A stretch of DNA of 6,325 nucleotides from CAXMNX01 sp964194845. Its GTDB lineage: Bacteria; Pseudomonadota; Alphaproteobacteria; Rhodobacterales; Rhodobacteraceae. Shown piece after piece: positions 1 through 5,360 of this stretch. The stretch's first letter is position 1. Every line of letters begins with the position of its first letter. The notes beneath the pieces were generated by a model. It saw only the letters and a list, made by a program, of their open reading frames with translations. It was not told where the DNA came from and did no database searches. The DNA is taken from contig CAXMNX010000020.1 of assembly GCA_964194845.1 (NCBI GenBank), positions 1-6,325 of the forward strand, given 5' to 3'. The position numbers and the translations under genes were made by a program.

Positions 1-165
1 CCTACCGTGGCGCTGGCGGGCGCGGCGATGATCTTTTTCGACCGGGTCGCGGGCGGGGCGCTTAGTGTTCTCAGCTGGCCGTTCGTTCTGGGCTGCAGCG
101 CGACGGTGTTATTCGTGCTGGGCGGCGCGATCGAGGCGGCCCTGGCCGGGCGGCGCTATTTCTGA
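1..165 (+). CDS. C-terminal end of an unidentified membrane protein (partial)
   Basis: The frame starting at base 1 is open for 54 codons and ends at TGA 163-165; the start lies left of the window. The visible part is Ala/Gly/Leu/Val-rich. One hydrophobic stretch lies around residues 2-13 and another around residues 24-43 (SWPFVLGCSATVLFVLGG), followed by a short polar, basic tail ending GRRYF. This is what the end of a polytopic inner-membrane protein looks like, with the last helix followed by positive charges, which suggests a cytoplasmic C-terminus. GC-rich third positions support real coding. I do not recognise the family from this tail, and no function can be given. No terminator hairpin is visible directly after the stop. 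Confidence 0.6.
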   Translation, partial: PTVALAGAAMIFFDRVAGGALSVLSWPFVLGCSATVLFVLGGAIEAALAGRRYF

Positions 166-640
166 GCACGTGGGCGACGCGGGCGGAGTCGGTCAAATCC
201 GCTTACCGGCGCTCAACCGATATGTCTATTTTTCATAGCCTGTTCAGACATTGCCATTGTTACTTCGTTCTTCCGCTATGCGGGACTTTCGGTCATTCGC
301 AATTGTTGGGCTAACCAGTGAGAACGGCCCATTGCGGACATCGGCGCTCTCCGCAGCGATCGGTACAGACGTCCACTATTTCGCTGATGGCTGGTCTGCT
401 TGGTCCGGGAACAATTACGCCCAAGACTAAGGCCCATACTTATTGGCCAACCTGTCTATCAGACTGGAAGAGATGTTCTCTGACCCAGCGGTTAGCTTTG
501 TCGACATACACAAAGCAAAGCAGTGTTGCTTCGCCGCTAATGCAACGCGGCATTGAGGGCCCACGCGGACGTGGATGTGCAGCCGGATTTGCTTGCCATC
601 CTCGTAAGCGGACGTTCGAGAAGCTAATTCCGCGGCTCTA
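166..640. other. Gene-poor spacer with no convincing gene
   Basis: About 475 bases lie between the membrane-protein stop and the cytochrome fragment. Open frames of ~90-107 codons occur on both strands (318-641 plus, 427-702 minus) but have no ribosome site, no family resemblance and unusual composition, so I do not call them. The stretch around 280-360, with CATTCGC at 293-299, is similar in flavour to the repeat debris at 1690-1760 and 2508-2606, so part of it may be decayed dispersed repeat. I see no tRNA and no clear terminator. Confidence 0.5.
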
Positions 641-742
641 GTGGAACCCGGTGGCATCATGCCGCAGTGGTCCATCAAGCTGAGCGAGGCGGAAATCCGC
701 AAGGTGGCTGATTACGTAAACGAACTGGGCGGCGGTGATTAA
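641..742 (+). pseudogene. C-terminal fragment of a class I cytochrome c
   Basis: Codons in the frame of TAA 740-742 read VEPGGIMPQW, then SIKLSEAEIR, then KVADYVNELGGGD. This pattern is the typical end of class I c-type cytochromes such as the C-terminal domain of CcoP/FixP: the G-x-MP-x-W loop with the axial Met ligand, then LSEAEIRxVAxYV as the last helix, and a Gly-rich end. In-frame stops at 605-607 and 554-556 break the frame upstream, and no CXXCH haem site occurs in it, so only the last ~30 codons remain. It therefore cannot bind haem and is best read as the remnant of a deleted or rearranged gene. ATG 659 or GTG 641 could start a 27- or 33-codon peptide, but I see no good ribosome site. 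The exact cytochrome type is uncertain. Confidence 0.55.
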
Positions 743-782
743 CGGCGGTTGCGATTACTGGCCGCGAAAACGGAATGGCGGT

Positions 783-1451
783 TCAATCCAGTCTGTTTTG
801 GATCGCTGCCCTGCCGCTCTTGCGAATGTCCGTCACCTCGCTCCAGGTGGCAAATCCAATCCACGTCAGAATGTATATCAGGCCAAGCACCGCCATGACT
901 TCGCCCGGCAACGGGCCGACATCGGCGCGCCGAAAGAATTGCTCCACGGTCTCGATGCGTGTCGGATGCACGATGATTTTTCCGGCATAGGACACCGACT
1001 GGATCAGCAGTATCCACAGGTAGTTGCGGCGGATGCGCCGCCCCATCGCCGTCAGATAGCTGACATGGTAATGTGGCTGCAAATAATCCTCTGCCAGAAT
1101 ATCCTGCCAATGCTCCTCCATGTGGAGATCGCCGTCGCGCAGCATCGACGCGTAGAAATTCTTTTCGAGCCAGCGCGCACGTGACCGCCAGACGGTGAAG
1201 TAGCGGTAGCGGCGGGTCTCCAGGGCCAGGAAAAACAGGATGAGTACGCCAACCAGAACCAGCGGCAGCGGCGACGCTTCGGGGGAGGAAAAGGTAATCG
1301 ACAACGCTACGCCGAGGGTGACAACGGCCCAGTTCGTCGTGGTATCGAGCCGAGTTCTCCAGGTCGTGCTGCGATAGACTTCGCCGCGATAGAGATGCGC
1401 GATGGCGCCGATCTCGGCGTTGCTCAGCTGGCGTTTCCCGGTTCTTGTCAT
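783..1451 (-). CDS. DUF2270 family integral membrane protein
   Basis: This is a 222-aa protein when started at the ATG at 1451. The frame is open further upstream to 1757, but the extra 102 residues are polar, Cys/Arg-rich and unlike the family. The chosen start gives MTRTGKRQLSNAEIGAIAHL, followed directly by the conserved YRGEVYRSTTWRTRLDTTTNWAV region of DUF2270 proteins, with a weak GGA about 8 bases before the ATG. Four membrane segments are visible at about residues 41-54, 61-78, 143-161 and 182-203. The conserved cytoplasmic stretch ETRRYRYFTVWRSRARWLEKNFY (78-100) lies between helices 2 and 3. The family has no established biochemical function and is presumed to sit in the inner membrane. 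It stands alone and converges on the cytochrome fragment. Family assignment is from recall of the motif order; confidence is high for the gene and good for the family. Confidence 0.85.
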   Translation of the reverse strand: MTRTGKRQLSNAEIGAIAHLYRGEVYRSTTWRTRLDTTTNWAVVTLGVALSITFSSPEASPLPLVLVGVLILFFLALETRRYRYFTVWRSRARWLEKNFYASMLRDGDLHMEEHWQDILAEDYLQPHYHVSYLTAMGRRIRRNYLWILLIQSVSYAGKIIVHPTRIETVEQFFRRADVGPLPGEVMAVLGLIYILTWIGFATWSEVTDIRKSGRAAIQNRLD

Positions 1452-1782
1452 GACGGATTTCCGGTCTCTGGTTTTGAGCGGGCACACCACCAGCGTAGAG
1501 CACTCGTTGATCCGATGTCGACCCACAAGGTCTGTTTTCGCCACCATGAGGAGGCCATTCTGCGCCCATTCACTCTGCGGGGCACCCTCACCACCAAGAA
1601 ACCCCGAACGCACGGAAAACAGGCCTGTAAGCCGGTTTTTCGAAAGCTGACATTCGGCAATCAGACGCGAATGTTCACTTTGTCCCGCACTGCGGTCGTT
1701 CCCGCCTTCAAAATGCTGCACAGTGCACGAATGGCAGCTATCTTCGCTGCACCGCAAAAAGTGTAGTGTGGTGCGGTCGGTG

Positions 1783-1813
1783 AAAAAAAGCCGTCGTTCC
1801 CATACTACGACGG
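1783..1813 (-). terminator. Rho-independent terminator-like hairpin on the minus strand
   Basis: Read on the minus strand, CCGTCGT (1813-1807) pairs perfectly with ACGACGG (1797-1791) across a 9-nt loop, and after one C follows a run of seven T (1789-1783). This has the full form of an intrinsic terminator. No complete gene lies upstream of it on the minus strand between here and about 2090, so it either ends a small untranslated transcript or is left over from a lost gene. It could also stop read-through before the DUF2270 gene. Confidence 0.6.
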
Positions 1814-1949
1814 AATACGAAGGTCGGGTTTGTCCCGCTGAGCAGTCCTTCGCGAGATTCCGGCCAACGTCTGCTATCTGGTGAAGCGGTCCTTCGGTGC
1901 TGGAACTTCGATCCGACGATCACGAACGGGCGGTCAGGACGACATACCA

Positions 1950-1975
1950 GTCATCTGACAAAATGATCAGATGAC
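1950..1975. repeat. Perfect hairpin/palindrome, copy 1 (GTCATCTGA arms)
   Basis: GTCATCTGA (1950-1958) and TCAGATGAC (1967-1975) are exact reverse complements separated by 8 nt. The right arm contains an ATG (1971-1973). The same arms, with a 9-nt spacer, recur in the same orientation at 5401-5427. Similarity continues past the hairpin: the 34 bases from 1967 match the 34 bases from 5419 at 27 positions. The form suits either a dimeric repressor operator or an RNA hairpin over a start codon. Confidence 0.65.
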
Positions 1976-2033
1976 CGCAACGAGCCCTCTGCTGACGCGA
2001 ATAATTGAGCATGTGCGCGAAGAAATCTCTTGA
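1971..2033 (+). pseudogene. Short open frame after hairpin copy 1, possible regulator N-terminus remnant
   Basis: The ATG in the right hairpin arm opens a 20-codon frame reading MTATSPLLTR then IIEHVREEIS, closed by TGA 2031-2033. The LLTRIIEHVREEI part resembles the very first helix of GntR-type regulators, but nothing of the helix-turn-helix follows, so this is only a suggestion. The matching position at 5423 opens a frame beginning MTARSPKQTR. No Shine-Dalgarno is visible. It may not be translated at all. Confidence 0.2.
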
Positions 2034-2052
2034 CCTCAACCTTGCTTGGGAG
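2030..2052 (+). promoter_or_regulatory. SoxR/MerR-like dyad next to a -35-like TTGACC
   Basis: TTGACC at 2030-2035 overlaps CCTCAA (2034-2039), and 6 bases later comes TTGGGA (2046-2051). The SoxR box of proteobacteria is CCTCAA, 6 bases, TTGAGG inside a long promoter spacer; 10 of the 12 arm positions match here. Where a -10 box is expected there is only a CAAAAA tract, so the promoter is incomplete or weak. It lies 37 bases before the GTG of the NTF2-like gene and could control it. Confidence 0.35.
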
Positions 2053-2077
2053 TGCAAAAAAAAATGGATGGCAATGT

Positions 2078-2091
2078 GGAGCTAGACGGTG
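2078..2091 (+). promoter_or_regulatory. Ribosome binding site that sets a GTG start
   Basis: GGAG at 2078-2081 stands 7 bases before GTG 2089-2091. An in-frame TAG at 2083-2085 excludes any earlier start. A short out-of-frame ATG reading MDGNVELDGD (2064-2096) spans this site and ends just inside the gene. Confidence 0.7.
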
Positions 2092-2484
2092 ATTGATAAG
2101 TCTGAGGTTCAAAAGTGGCTGAACGAATACGGCCAAGCATGGGTTCAGGGCAATCCTGACGCGTTGGCAAAGCTGTTCCACGACAACGCGACCTATCAAG
2201 AAACGCCATTCGATGAGCCGATGCAGGGCAAACACCATATCCGGGCCTACTGGCAAGATGGTGCCGCCGACGCTCAAAAGGACGTATCGTTCTCATCGGA
2301 AGTGTGGGCGGTTTCAGACAATGAAGCATTTGCCGAATGGACAGCAAGATTTCAGCGTGTTGCGTCGGGTGCATGCGTTGAATTGGATGGCATTATCAAG
2401 CTGGTTTTCTTGAGAGAGAAGGCTGACCTGAAATGTCTTGAGTTGCGGGAATGGTGGCATCGCCGCGAAAGCAACCAAGCTTGA
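2089..2484 (+). CDS. NTF2/SnoaL-like small protein (nuclear transport factor 2 family)
   Basis: A 131-aa protein with a GTG start. The sequence GNPDALAKLFHDNATYQETP (21-40) followed by FDEPMQGKHHIRAYW (41-55) is the family signature of bacterial SnoaL-like/NTF2-fold proteins: helix, first strand with the ATY motif, then the G-x-x-x-I-x-x-YW helix. The end, LREWWHRRE (119-127), is also typical of this subgroup. The length fits a single cone-shaped domain. Such proteins are usually cytoplasmic dimers that bind a small hydrophobic ligand, and some are isomerases or cyclases; no specific catalytic pair can be assigned here. The gene is alone, with a SoxR-like dyad upstream, which would fit redox-stress control if real. 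The stop is followed by repeat-derived sequence. The fold is likely; the function is unknown. Confidence 0.85.
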   Translation: MIDKSEVQKWLNEYGQAWVQGNPDALAKLFHDNATYQETPFDEPMQGKHHIRAYWQDGAADAQKDVSFSSEVWAVSDNEAFAEWTARFQRVASGACVELDGIIKLVFLREKADLKCLELREWWHRRESNQA

Positions 2485-2507
2485 GGGTTTCCCAAGAGCC
2501 AATGAAC

Positions 2508-2538
2508 TCAACGGCAGCTTAGTCCGCACAGCAGACAT
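2508..2538 (-). repeat. Dispersed intergenic repeat, copy A
   Basis: Read on the minus strand from 2538 this 31-base element begins ATGTCTGCTGTGCGG and ends AAGCTGCCGTTGA. It matches the plus-strand sequence 5570-5600 at 25 of 31 positions. Both copies happen to translate similarly (MSAVRTKLP here, MSELRTKLP there), but no gene continues. It looks like a fragment of a family of short dispersed repeats. Confidence 0.55.
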
Positions 2539-2559
2539 TGGAAGCCCTTGAGTGCCGCC

Positions 2560-2606
2560 ATGCAGCGAACGGCTGCAATGAGCCCATTCTGTTGAAAAAC
2601 TCGGTC
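2560..2606. mobile_element. Possible insertion-sequence end remnant
   Basis: After TGCAGCGAACGGCTGC lies ATTCTGTTGAAAAACTC (2586-2602). A GAGTTTTTCAACA-type end (minus strand) is familiar from the borders of several proteobacterial insertion sequences. No transposase, target-site duplication or second end is visible, so this is at most a solo remnant next to the repeat copy at 2508-2538 and close to the point where the nuclease gene is cut off. Confidence 0.25.
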
Positions 2607-2721
2607 AGCAACCCAATTCCCCCGATCGGGCAGAATACTATTCCCGAGATGCGGCGATTTCCAAACCGCGTTTGCATTATGCCACTCTTGGAGAATGGTT
2701 TCCCAAATTCAAATGCGAATT

Positions 2722-2734
2722 TCTGACTGTCAGA
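2722..2734. repeat. TCTGAC-T-GTCAGA palindrome
   Basis: A perfect 13-base odd palindrome lies just beyond the stop of the nuclease remnant. It shares the TCTGAC core with the hairpins at 1950 and 5401 and the small palindrome over the -35 at 3036-3044. It could be an operator half of the same family or chance. Confidence 0.35.
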
Positions 2735-2738
2735 GTAT

Positions 2739-3062
2739 TTAACGGAATAAGCCCGACGCGGACTTAATGTATACCTCTGCCAGCGTTCGACCATATCTGT
2801 CCTGGCCCGTTCGGTGGATCGAAAAGTTTCCGCCATTGAGAAGCTGAACGACGCGGTCGACCGCCATCTGCCCGAGCTGCTTCTCACGCTCACCACAACA
2901 AATGTTCGTTGTAGTTTCGGGCGCGTCATAGCCCCGCATTCTGATCTTCTTGCCTTTTAGCCAGAACGTGTCTCCGTCAACGACGCACGTAATGCGCTTG
3001 CGACTTTCTGACGGAAACTGAGACTGGTTCGAATTTGTCTGACAGCGCCGATTTTGGGTATG
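2739..3062 (-). pseudogene. Staphylococcal-nuclease-like (thermonuclease) gene remnant
   Basis: The minus-strand frame between TAG (3065-3063) and TAA (2741-2739) encodes 107 residues with a clear SNase core. These are RITCVVDGDTFW (23-34), KIRMRGYDAPET (39-50) and GQDRYGRTLAEVYI (86-99). The residues matching the calcium site and active site of SNase are present: D31, D46, R41, E49 and R92. The family cleaves DNA and RNA phosphodiesters with calcium, usually after export. Two defects are visible. No ATG, GTG or TTG occurs in frame before the ATG at 2939, which would drop D31 and R41. The chain also ends in KSASGLFR soon after the fifth strand, lacking the last helical third of the domain and any signal peptide. 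The broken end lies near repeat debris at 2508-2606. It is probably an inactive remnant. Confidence 0.75.
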
Positions 3063-3064
3063 CT
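3035..3064 (+). promoter_or_regulatory. Putative promoter of the fusion gene with overlapping palindrome
   Basis: TTGTCT (3035-3040) and TATGCT (3059-3064) are separated by 18 bases, each matching the sigma-70 consensus at 4 of 6 positions. Transcription would start near 3071 and give a leader of about 70 nt. TGTC-T-GACA (3036-3044) is a small perfect palindrome over the -35, in the right place for a repressor operator. Prediction by eye only. Confidence 0.4.
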
Positions 3065-3072
3065 AACGTATG

Positions 3073-3103
3073 CAAAAAATCCGATGGCCAAGCATTCCAT
3101 CGG
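3073..3103 (-). terminator. Leader hairpin, terminator-like on the minus strand
   Basis: CCGATGG (3081-3087) and CCATCGG (3097-3103) pair perfectly over a 9-nt loop. On the plus strand the hairpin lies in the leader of the fusion gene and is preceded by an A-run (3074-3079). On the minus strand it is therefore followed by A then six T and looks like an intrinsic terminator. It could block antisense transcription or be the end of a lost leftward gene; as plus-strand leader RNA it could also influence translation. It leaves the Shine-Dalgarno at 3126 free. Confidence 0.45.
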
Positions 3104-3125
3104 TGATAACGGCTAAAAGCCATTA

Positions 3126-3141
3126 AGGGGAGAGACAAATG
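3126..3141 (+). promoter_or_regulatory. Strong Shine-Dalgarno of the fusion gene
   Basis: AGGGGAGAG precedes ATG 3139-3141 at standard spacing, and the protein from this ATG begins with the conserved N-terminal region of the FAH family, so the start is well supported. Confidence 0.8.
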
Positions 3142-4953
3142 ACTCATTGGATGCGGTTTTCGCAGGGCGAAAAATCCGGCTTTGGCACGGTAGAGAACGA
3201 CGTTATCACGGTGCATTCCGGCGACATGTTCGCGGGCGCAACGCCGTCCGGCGAGACGCTGGCGCTGGCCGACGTCGAAGTGCTGACCCCATGCCAGCCC
3301 TCCAAAATGATCTGCCTGTGGAACAATTTTCACGAGCTTGCCGCAAAACTGGGTACCGAGCGCCCCCCCGAACCGCTTTATTTCCTCAAGGCATCGAACG
3401 CCTTCCTGGCGCACGGTAAACCTGTGCGCCGACCGGCGGCATTCGCCGGTAACGTGGTCTATGAGGGTGAACTTGGTATCGTCATCGGCAAGCGCTGCGC
3501 TAATATCAGCGAGGCGAAAGCGGCGGATCATATCTTTGGTTACACCTGTATCAACGATGTGACTGCGCTGGATATTCTGCACAAGGATGCCAGCTTTCCG
3601 CAGTGGACCCGATCCAAGGGCTTCGACAGTTTTGGCGTTTTCGGTCCCGTCATCGCCACCCAGCTAGATCCGATGAGCCTGCGGATCAAAACAATAATCG
3701 ACGGCAAAGAGCGGCAGAATTATCCGGTGACCGACATGTTCTTCCCGCCTGAAAAACTAGTGGCAATGCTGTCGCAGGATATGACCCTGATGCCGGGCGA
3801 CGTGATCGCCTGCGGCACGTCCGTGGGCGTGGGCGCGATGCGCACCCCGAAAACCTCGATGCAGATCAGCATTGATGGCGTCGGCACGCTGGCCAACGAT
3901 TTTGTGCAGCAGGTGCCGTTTATGTACTCAAGTGAGGTCAAAACCATGCGTGTCTGCGTCGTTGGCGCGGGAGCTATCGGCGGCATGTTGGCGGTGAAGA
4001 TCGCCGACTCCGGCCACCCTGTCACGGTGATCGGCAGAAAAGGCGCGCATCTGGAGGCGATGCAAAAGAACGGGCTGAAGATGATCTGGGAAGACGGCTC
4101 GGAGATCGTAGCCAAAGTCAAAGCGGTTTCCAGTGCCGCCGAAGCAGGCGAGCAGGATCTGATTATTTTGGCCGTCAAGGCGCATTTCCTGGAGGATGTG
4201 GTTCGCGACATCGACAGTATGCTGACGCCCGACACCATGGTGATGACAGTGCAAAATGGTATGCCCTGGTGGTATTTCCAACGCCACGGCGGCCCGCTTG
4301 ACGGCAAGCAAATGAACACGCTCGATCCAACCGGTCTGCTGACGCGCTTGATCGACCCGGCGCAGATCATCGGCTCGGTCGCTTACCCGGCCGCGGTCAA
4401 GGAAATCGGCGTGATCCATCATGTTGAGGGCAATCGTTTTCCGGTCAGCGAGCTCGACGGCGCCGAGACTGAGCGGGTGAAATGGGTCCACGATGTGTTG
4501 GTGTCCAGCGGGCTGAAATCGCGGGTGCTCACCGATATTCGGGCCGAGATCTGGCTGAAAGCCTGGGGCAACCTCACGTTCAACCCGATCAGCGCGCTGA
4601 GCCATGCTACCATGGAGGGTATTTGCCAGTTCCCGGAAACCCGCGAACTTGCCAAAGATATGATGACCGAGGCGCAGACAATTGCCAATAAGCTGGGAAT
4701 AACCTTCCGGCATACCATCGAAAAGCGCATAGCCGGAGCCGAGTCAGTTGGCGCGCACAAGACATCGATGTTGCAGGATGTAGAATTTGGGCGGTCGCTG
4801 GAAACTGAGGCGCTGATTGGCTCAATCCTGGAGATGGCGGACCTGACGGACACACCAGCCCCGTCGATCAAGGCGATCTATGCCTGCGTTAAGTTGTTGA
4901 ACAAGGTCATGATTTTGAAACATTCCGGGATCAGGGCAGTAAAAACGGCGTAA
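3139..4953 (+). CDS. Fused fumarylacetoacetate hydrolase-family / 2-dehydropantoate 2-reductase-family protein
   Basis: A 604-aa chain made of two enzymes that are usually separate. Residues 1-255 are a FAH-family domain. It shows VYEGELGIVIGKR (107-119) with metal ligands E109 and E111 and CINDVTALDI (137-146) with ligand D140. It also has RSKGFDSFGVFGP (158-170), MPGDVIACGTSVGVG (218-232) and an ending ISIDGVGTLANDF. Such enzymes hydrolyse or decarboxylate acylpyruvate-like compounds with magnesium. Residues 270-604 are a ketopantoate-reductase-type (ApbA/PanE) domain: dinucleotide motif GAGAIGG (276-282), GR at 299-300, VQNG (371-374), catalytic lysine K474 in EIWLKAWGNLTFNPISAL, and KTSMLQD (541-547). 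Full domain lengths and an uninterrupted frame suggest both are active in the cytoplasm. The subtype is not biosynthetic PanE; a catabolic oxo-acid reductase is more likely, by inference. The linker 256-269 contains an internal ribosome site. The gene stands alone. Confidence 0.9.
   Translation: MTHWMRFSQGEKSGFGTVENDVITVHSGDMFAGATPSGETLALADVEVLTPCQPSKMICLWNNFHELAAKLGTERPPEPLYFLKASNAFLAHGKPVRRPAAFAGNVVYEGELGIVIGKRCANISEAKAADHIFGYTCINDVTALDILHKDASFPQWTRSKGFDSFGVFGPVIATQLDPMSLRIKTIIDGKERQNYPVTDMFFPPEKLVAMLSQDMTLMPGDVIACGTSVGVGAMRTPKTSMQISIDGVGTLANDFVQQVPFMYSSEVKTMRVCVVGAGAIGGMLAVKIADSGHPVTVIGRKGAHLEAMQKNGLKMIWEDGSEIVAKVKAVSSAAEAGEQDLIILAVKAHFLEDVVRDIDSMLTPDTMVMTVQNGMPWWYFQRHGGPLDGKQMNTLDPTGLLTRLIDPAQIIGSVAYPAAVKEIGVIHHVEGNRFPVSELDGAETERVKWVHDVLVSSGLKSRVLTDIRAEIWLKAWGNLTFNPISALSHATMEGICQFPETRELAKDMMTEAQTIANKLGITFRHTIEKRIAGAESVGAHKTSMLQDVEFGRSLETEALIGSILEMADLTDTPAPSIKAIYACVKLLNKVMILKHSGIRAVKTA
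3934..3948 (+). promoter_or_regulatory. Internal ribosome binding site and ATG at the domain boundary
   Basis: GAGG (3934-3937) lies 8 bases before the in-frame ATG 3946-3948 (M270), exactly where stand-alone reductases of this family begin (MRVCVVGAGAIGG). This can yield a separate 335-aa reductase besides the fusion, or shows that two adjacent genes merged by loss of a stop codon. Confidence 0.55.
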
Positions 4954-4954
4954 C

Positions 4955-4979
4955 GCCGACCACCACAACAGGTGTCGGC
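4955..4979 (+). other. Hairpin right after the fusion gene stop
   Basis: GCCGA (4955-4959) pairs with TCGGC (4975-4979) and CACC (4961-4964) with GGTG (4971-4974), with a single bulged C and a 6-nt loop. It begins one base after the TAA. It is followed by C and an A-run, not T, so it is not a classical intrinsic terminator; it may protect the 3' end or help Rho-dependent termination. Confidence 0.4.
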
Positions 4980-5360
4980 CAAAAAATGGTAGTTTGAAAC
5001 GGCTTCGGGGATCCGGCGGCTGGTGGCTTGTCACATTAATACTTGCAGACCAGATAAGTCGACGCTGTCAGAGATCAAGCAGCCACGATCGCACGCCACT
5101 CAGCGAAGGCCGTGGTGCGTGTTTGTTGGAGTGTTCGCCGCGAGACCGGATGACGTTGCAAATTGAAATGGTTATAGATGGCATCGTGTGTGGACAGAAA
5201 ACGTTGCATCGATCCGGGTGATTTGAACCGACCCATTCGGCGCTCTCATTCAAAATACATTGTCGTTCTCTTTTTCAGATTAGCTTGGGTCCCTTTAGTG
5301 GGTATTCTCAGGACCCGCCGTGAGGCAAAGAAATTGGTCAGGTTAGGGTCAGGACTCATA

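Larger units (their letters stand above)
1452..2088. other. Long intergenic region with structured elements and repeat debris
   Basis: The stretch between the divergent DUF2270 and NTF2-like genes is 637 bases with no convincing protein gene. From about 1640 to 1760 it resembles decayed dispersed repeat: TGCACAGTGCA palindrome at 1717-1727, then CGAATGGCAGC and CGCTGCACCGC words like those near 2508-2606 and 5570-5600. After that come a terminator-like hairpin on the minus strand (1783-1813), a perfect palindromic hairpin (1950-1975), a short open frame (1971-2033), and a promoter/operator-like dyad (2030-2052) for the downstream gene. I see no recognisable regulator gene or transposase. Confidence 0.5.

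Noticed and set aside
318..641. Plus-strand open frame of 107 codons with a GTG start
   Set aside because: Composition is not protein-like (Ser/Thr/Arg/Cys-rich), there is no ribosome site and no resemblance to any family.
739..1569. Long minus-strand open frame (276 codons)
   Set aside because: It overlaps the DUF2270 gene in another frame, is Arg/Pro/His-rich and has no family motif; the DUF2270 frame shows helices and conserved motifs.
1452..1757. 102-residue N-terminal extension of the DUF2270 protein
   Set aside because: The extension is polar and Cys-rich, has no ribosome site and precedes the conserved family start; the ATG at 1451 fits the family length.
2977..3582. Minus-strand frame of 201 codons across the fusion gene start
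   Set aside because: It is antisense to the well-supported FAH domain and to its promoter, with no recognisable motif.
3928..4713. Minus-strand frame of 261 codons antisense to the reductase domain
   Set aside because: It is a codon-bias shadow of a GC-rich gene; the plus-strand frame carries clear catalytic motifs.
4955..4979. Intrinsic terminator after the fusion gene
   Set aside because: The stem is good, but it is followed by A residues rather than T, and the T-run is on the wrong side for the minus strand too; kept only as a hairpin.
5205..5240. tRNA T-arm-like sequence on the minus strand (GGTTCAAATCACCC)
   Set aside because: The flanking stem bases do not pair and no acceptor, D or anticodon arm can be drawn.
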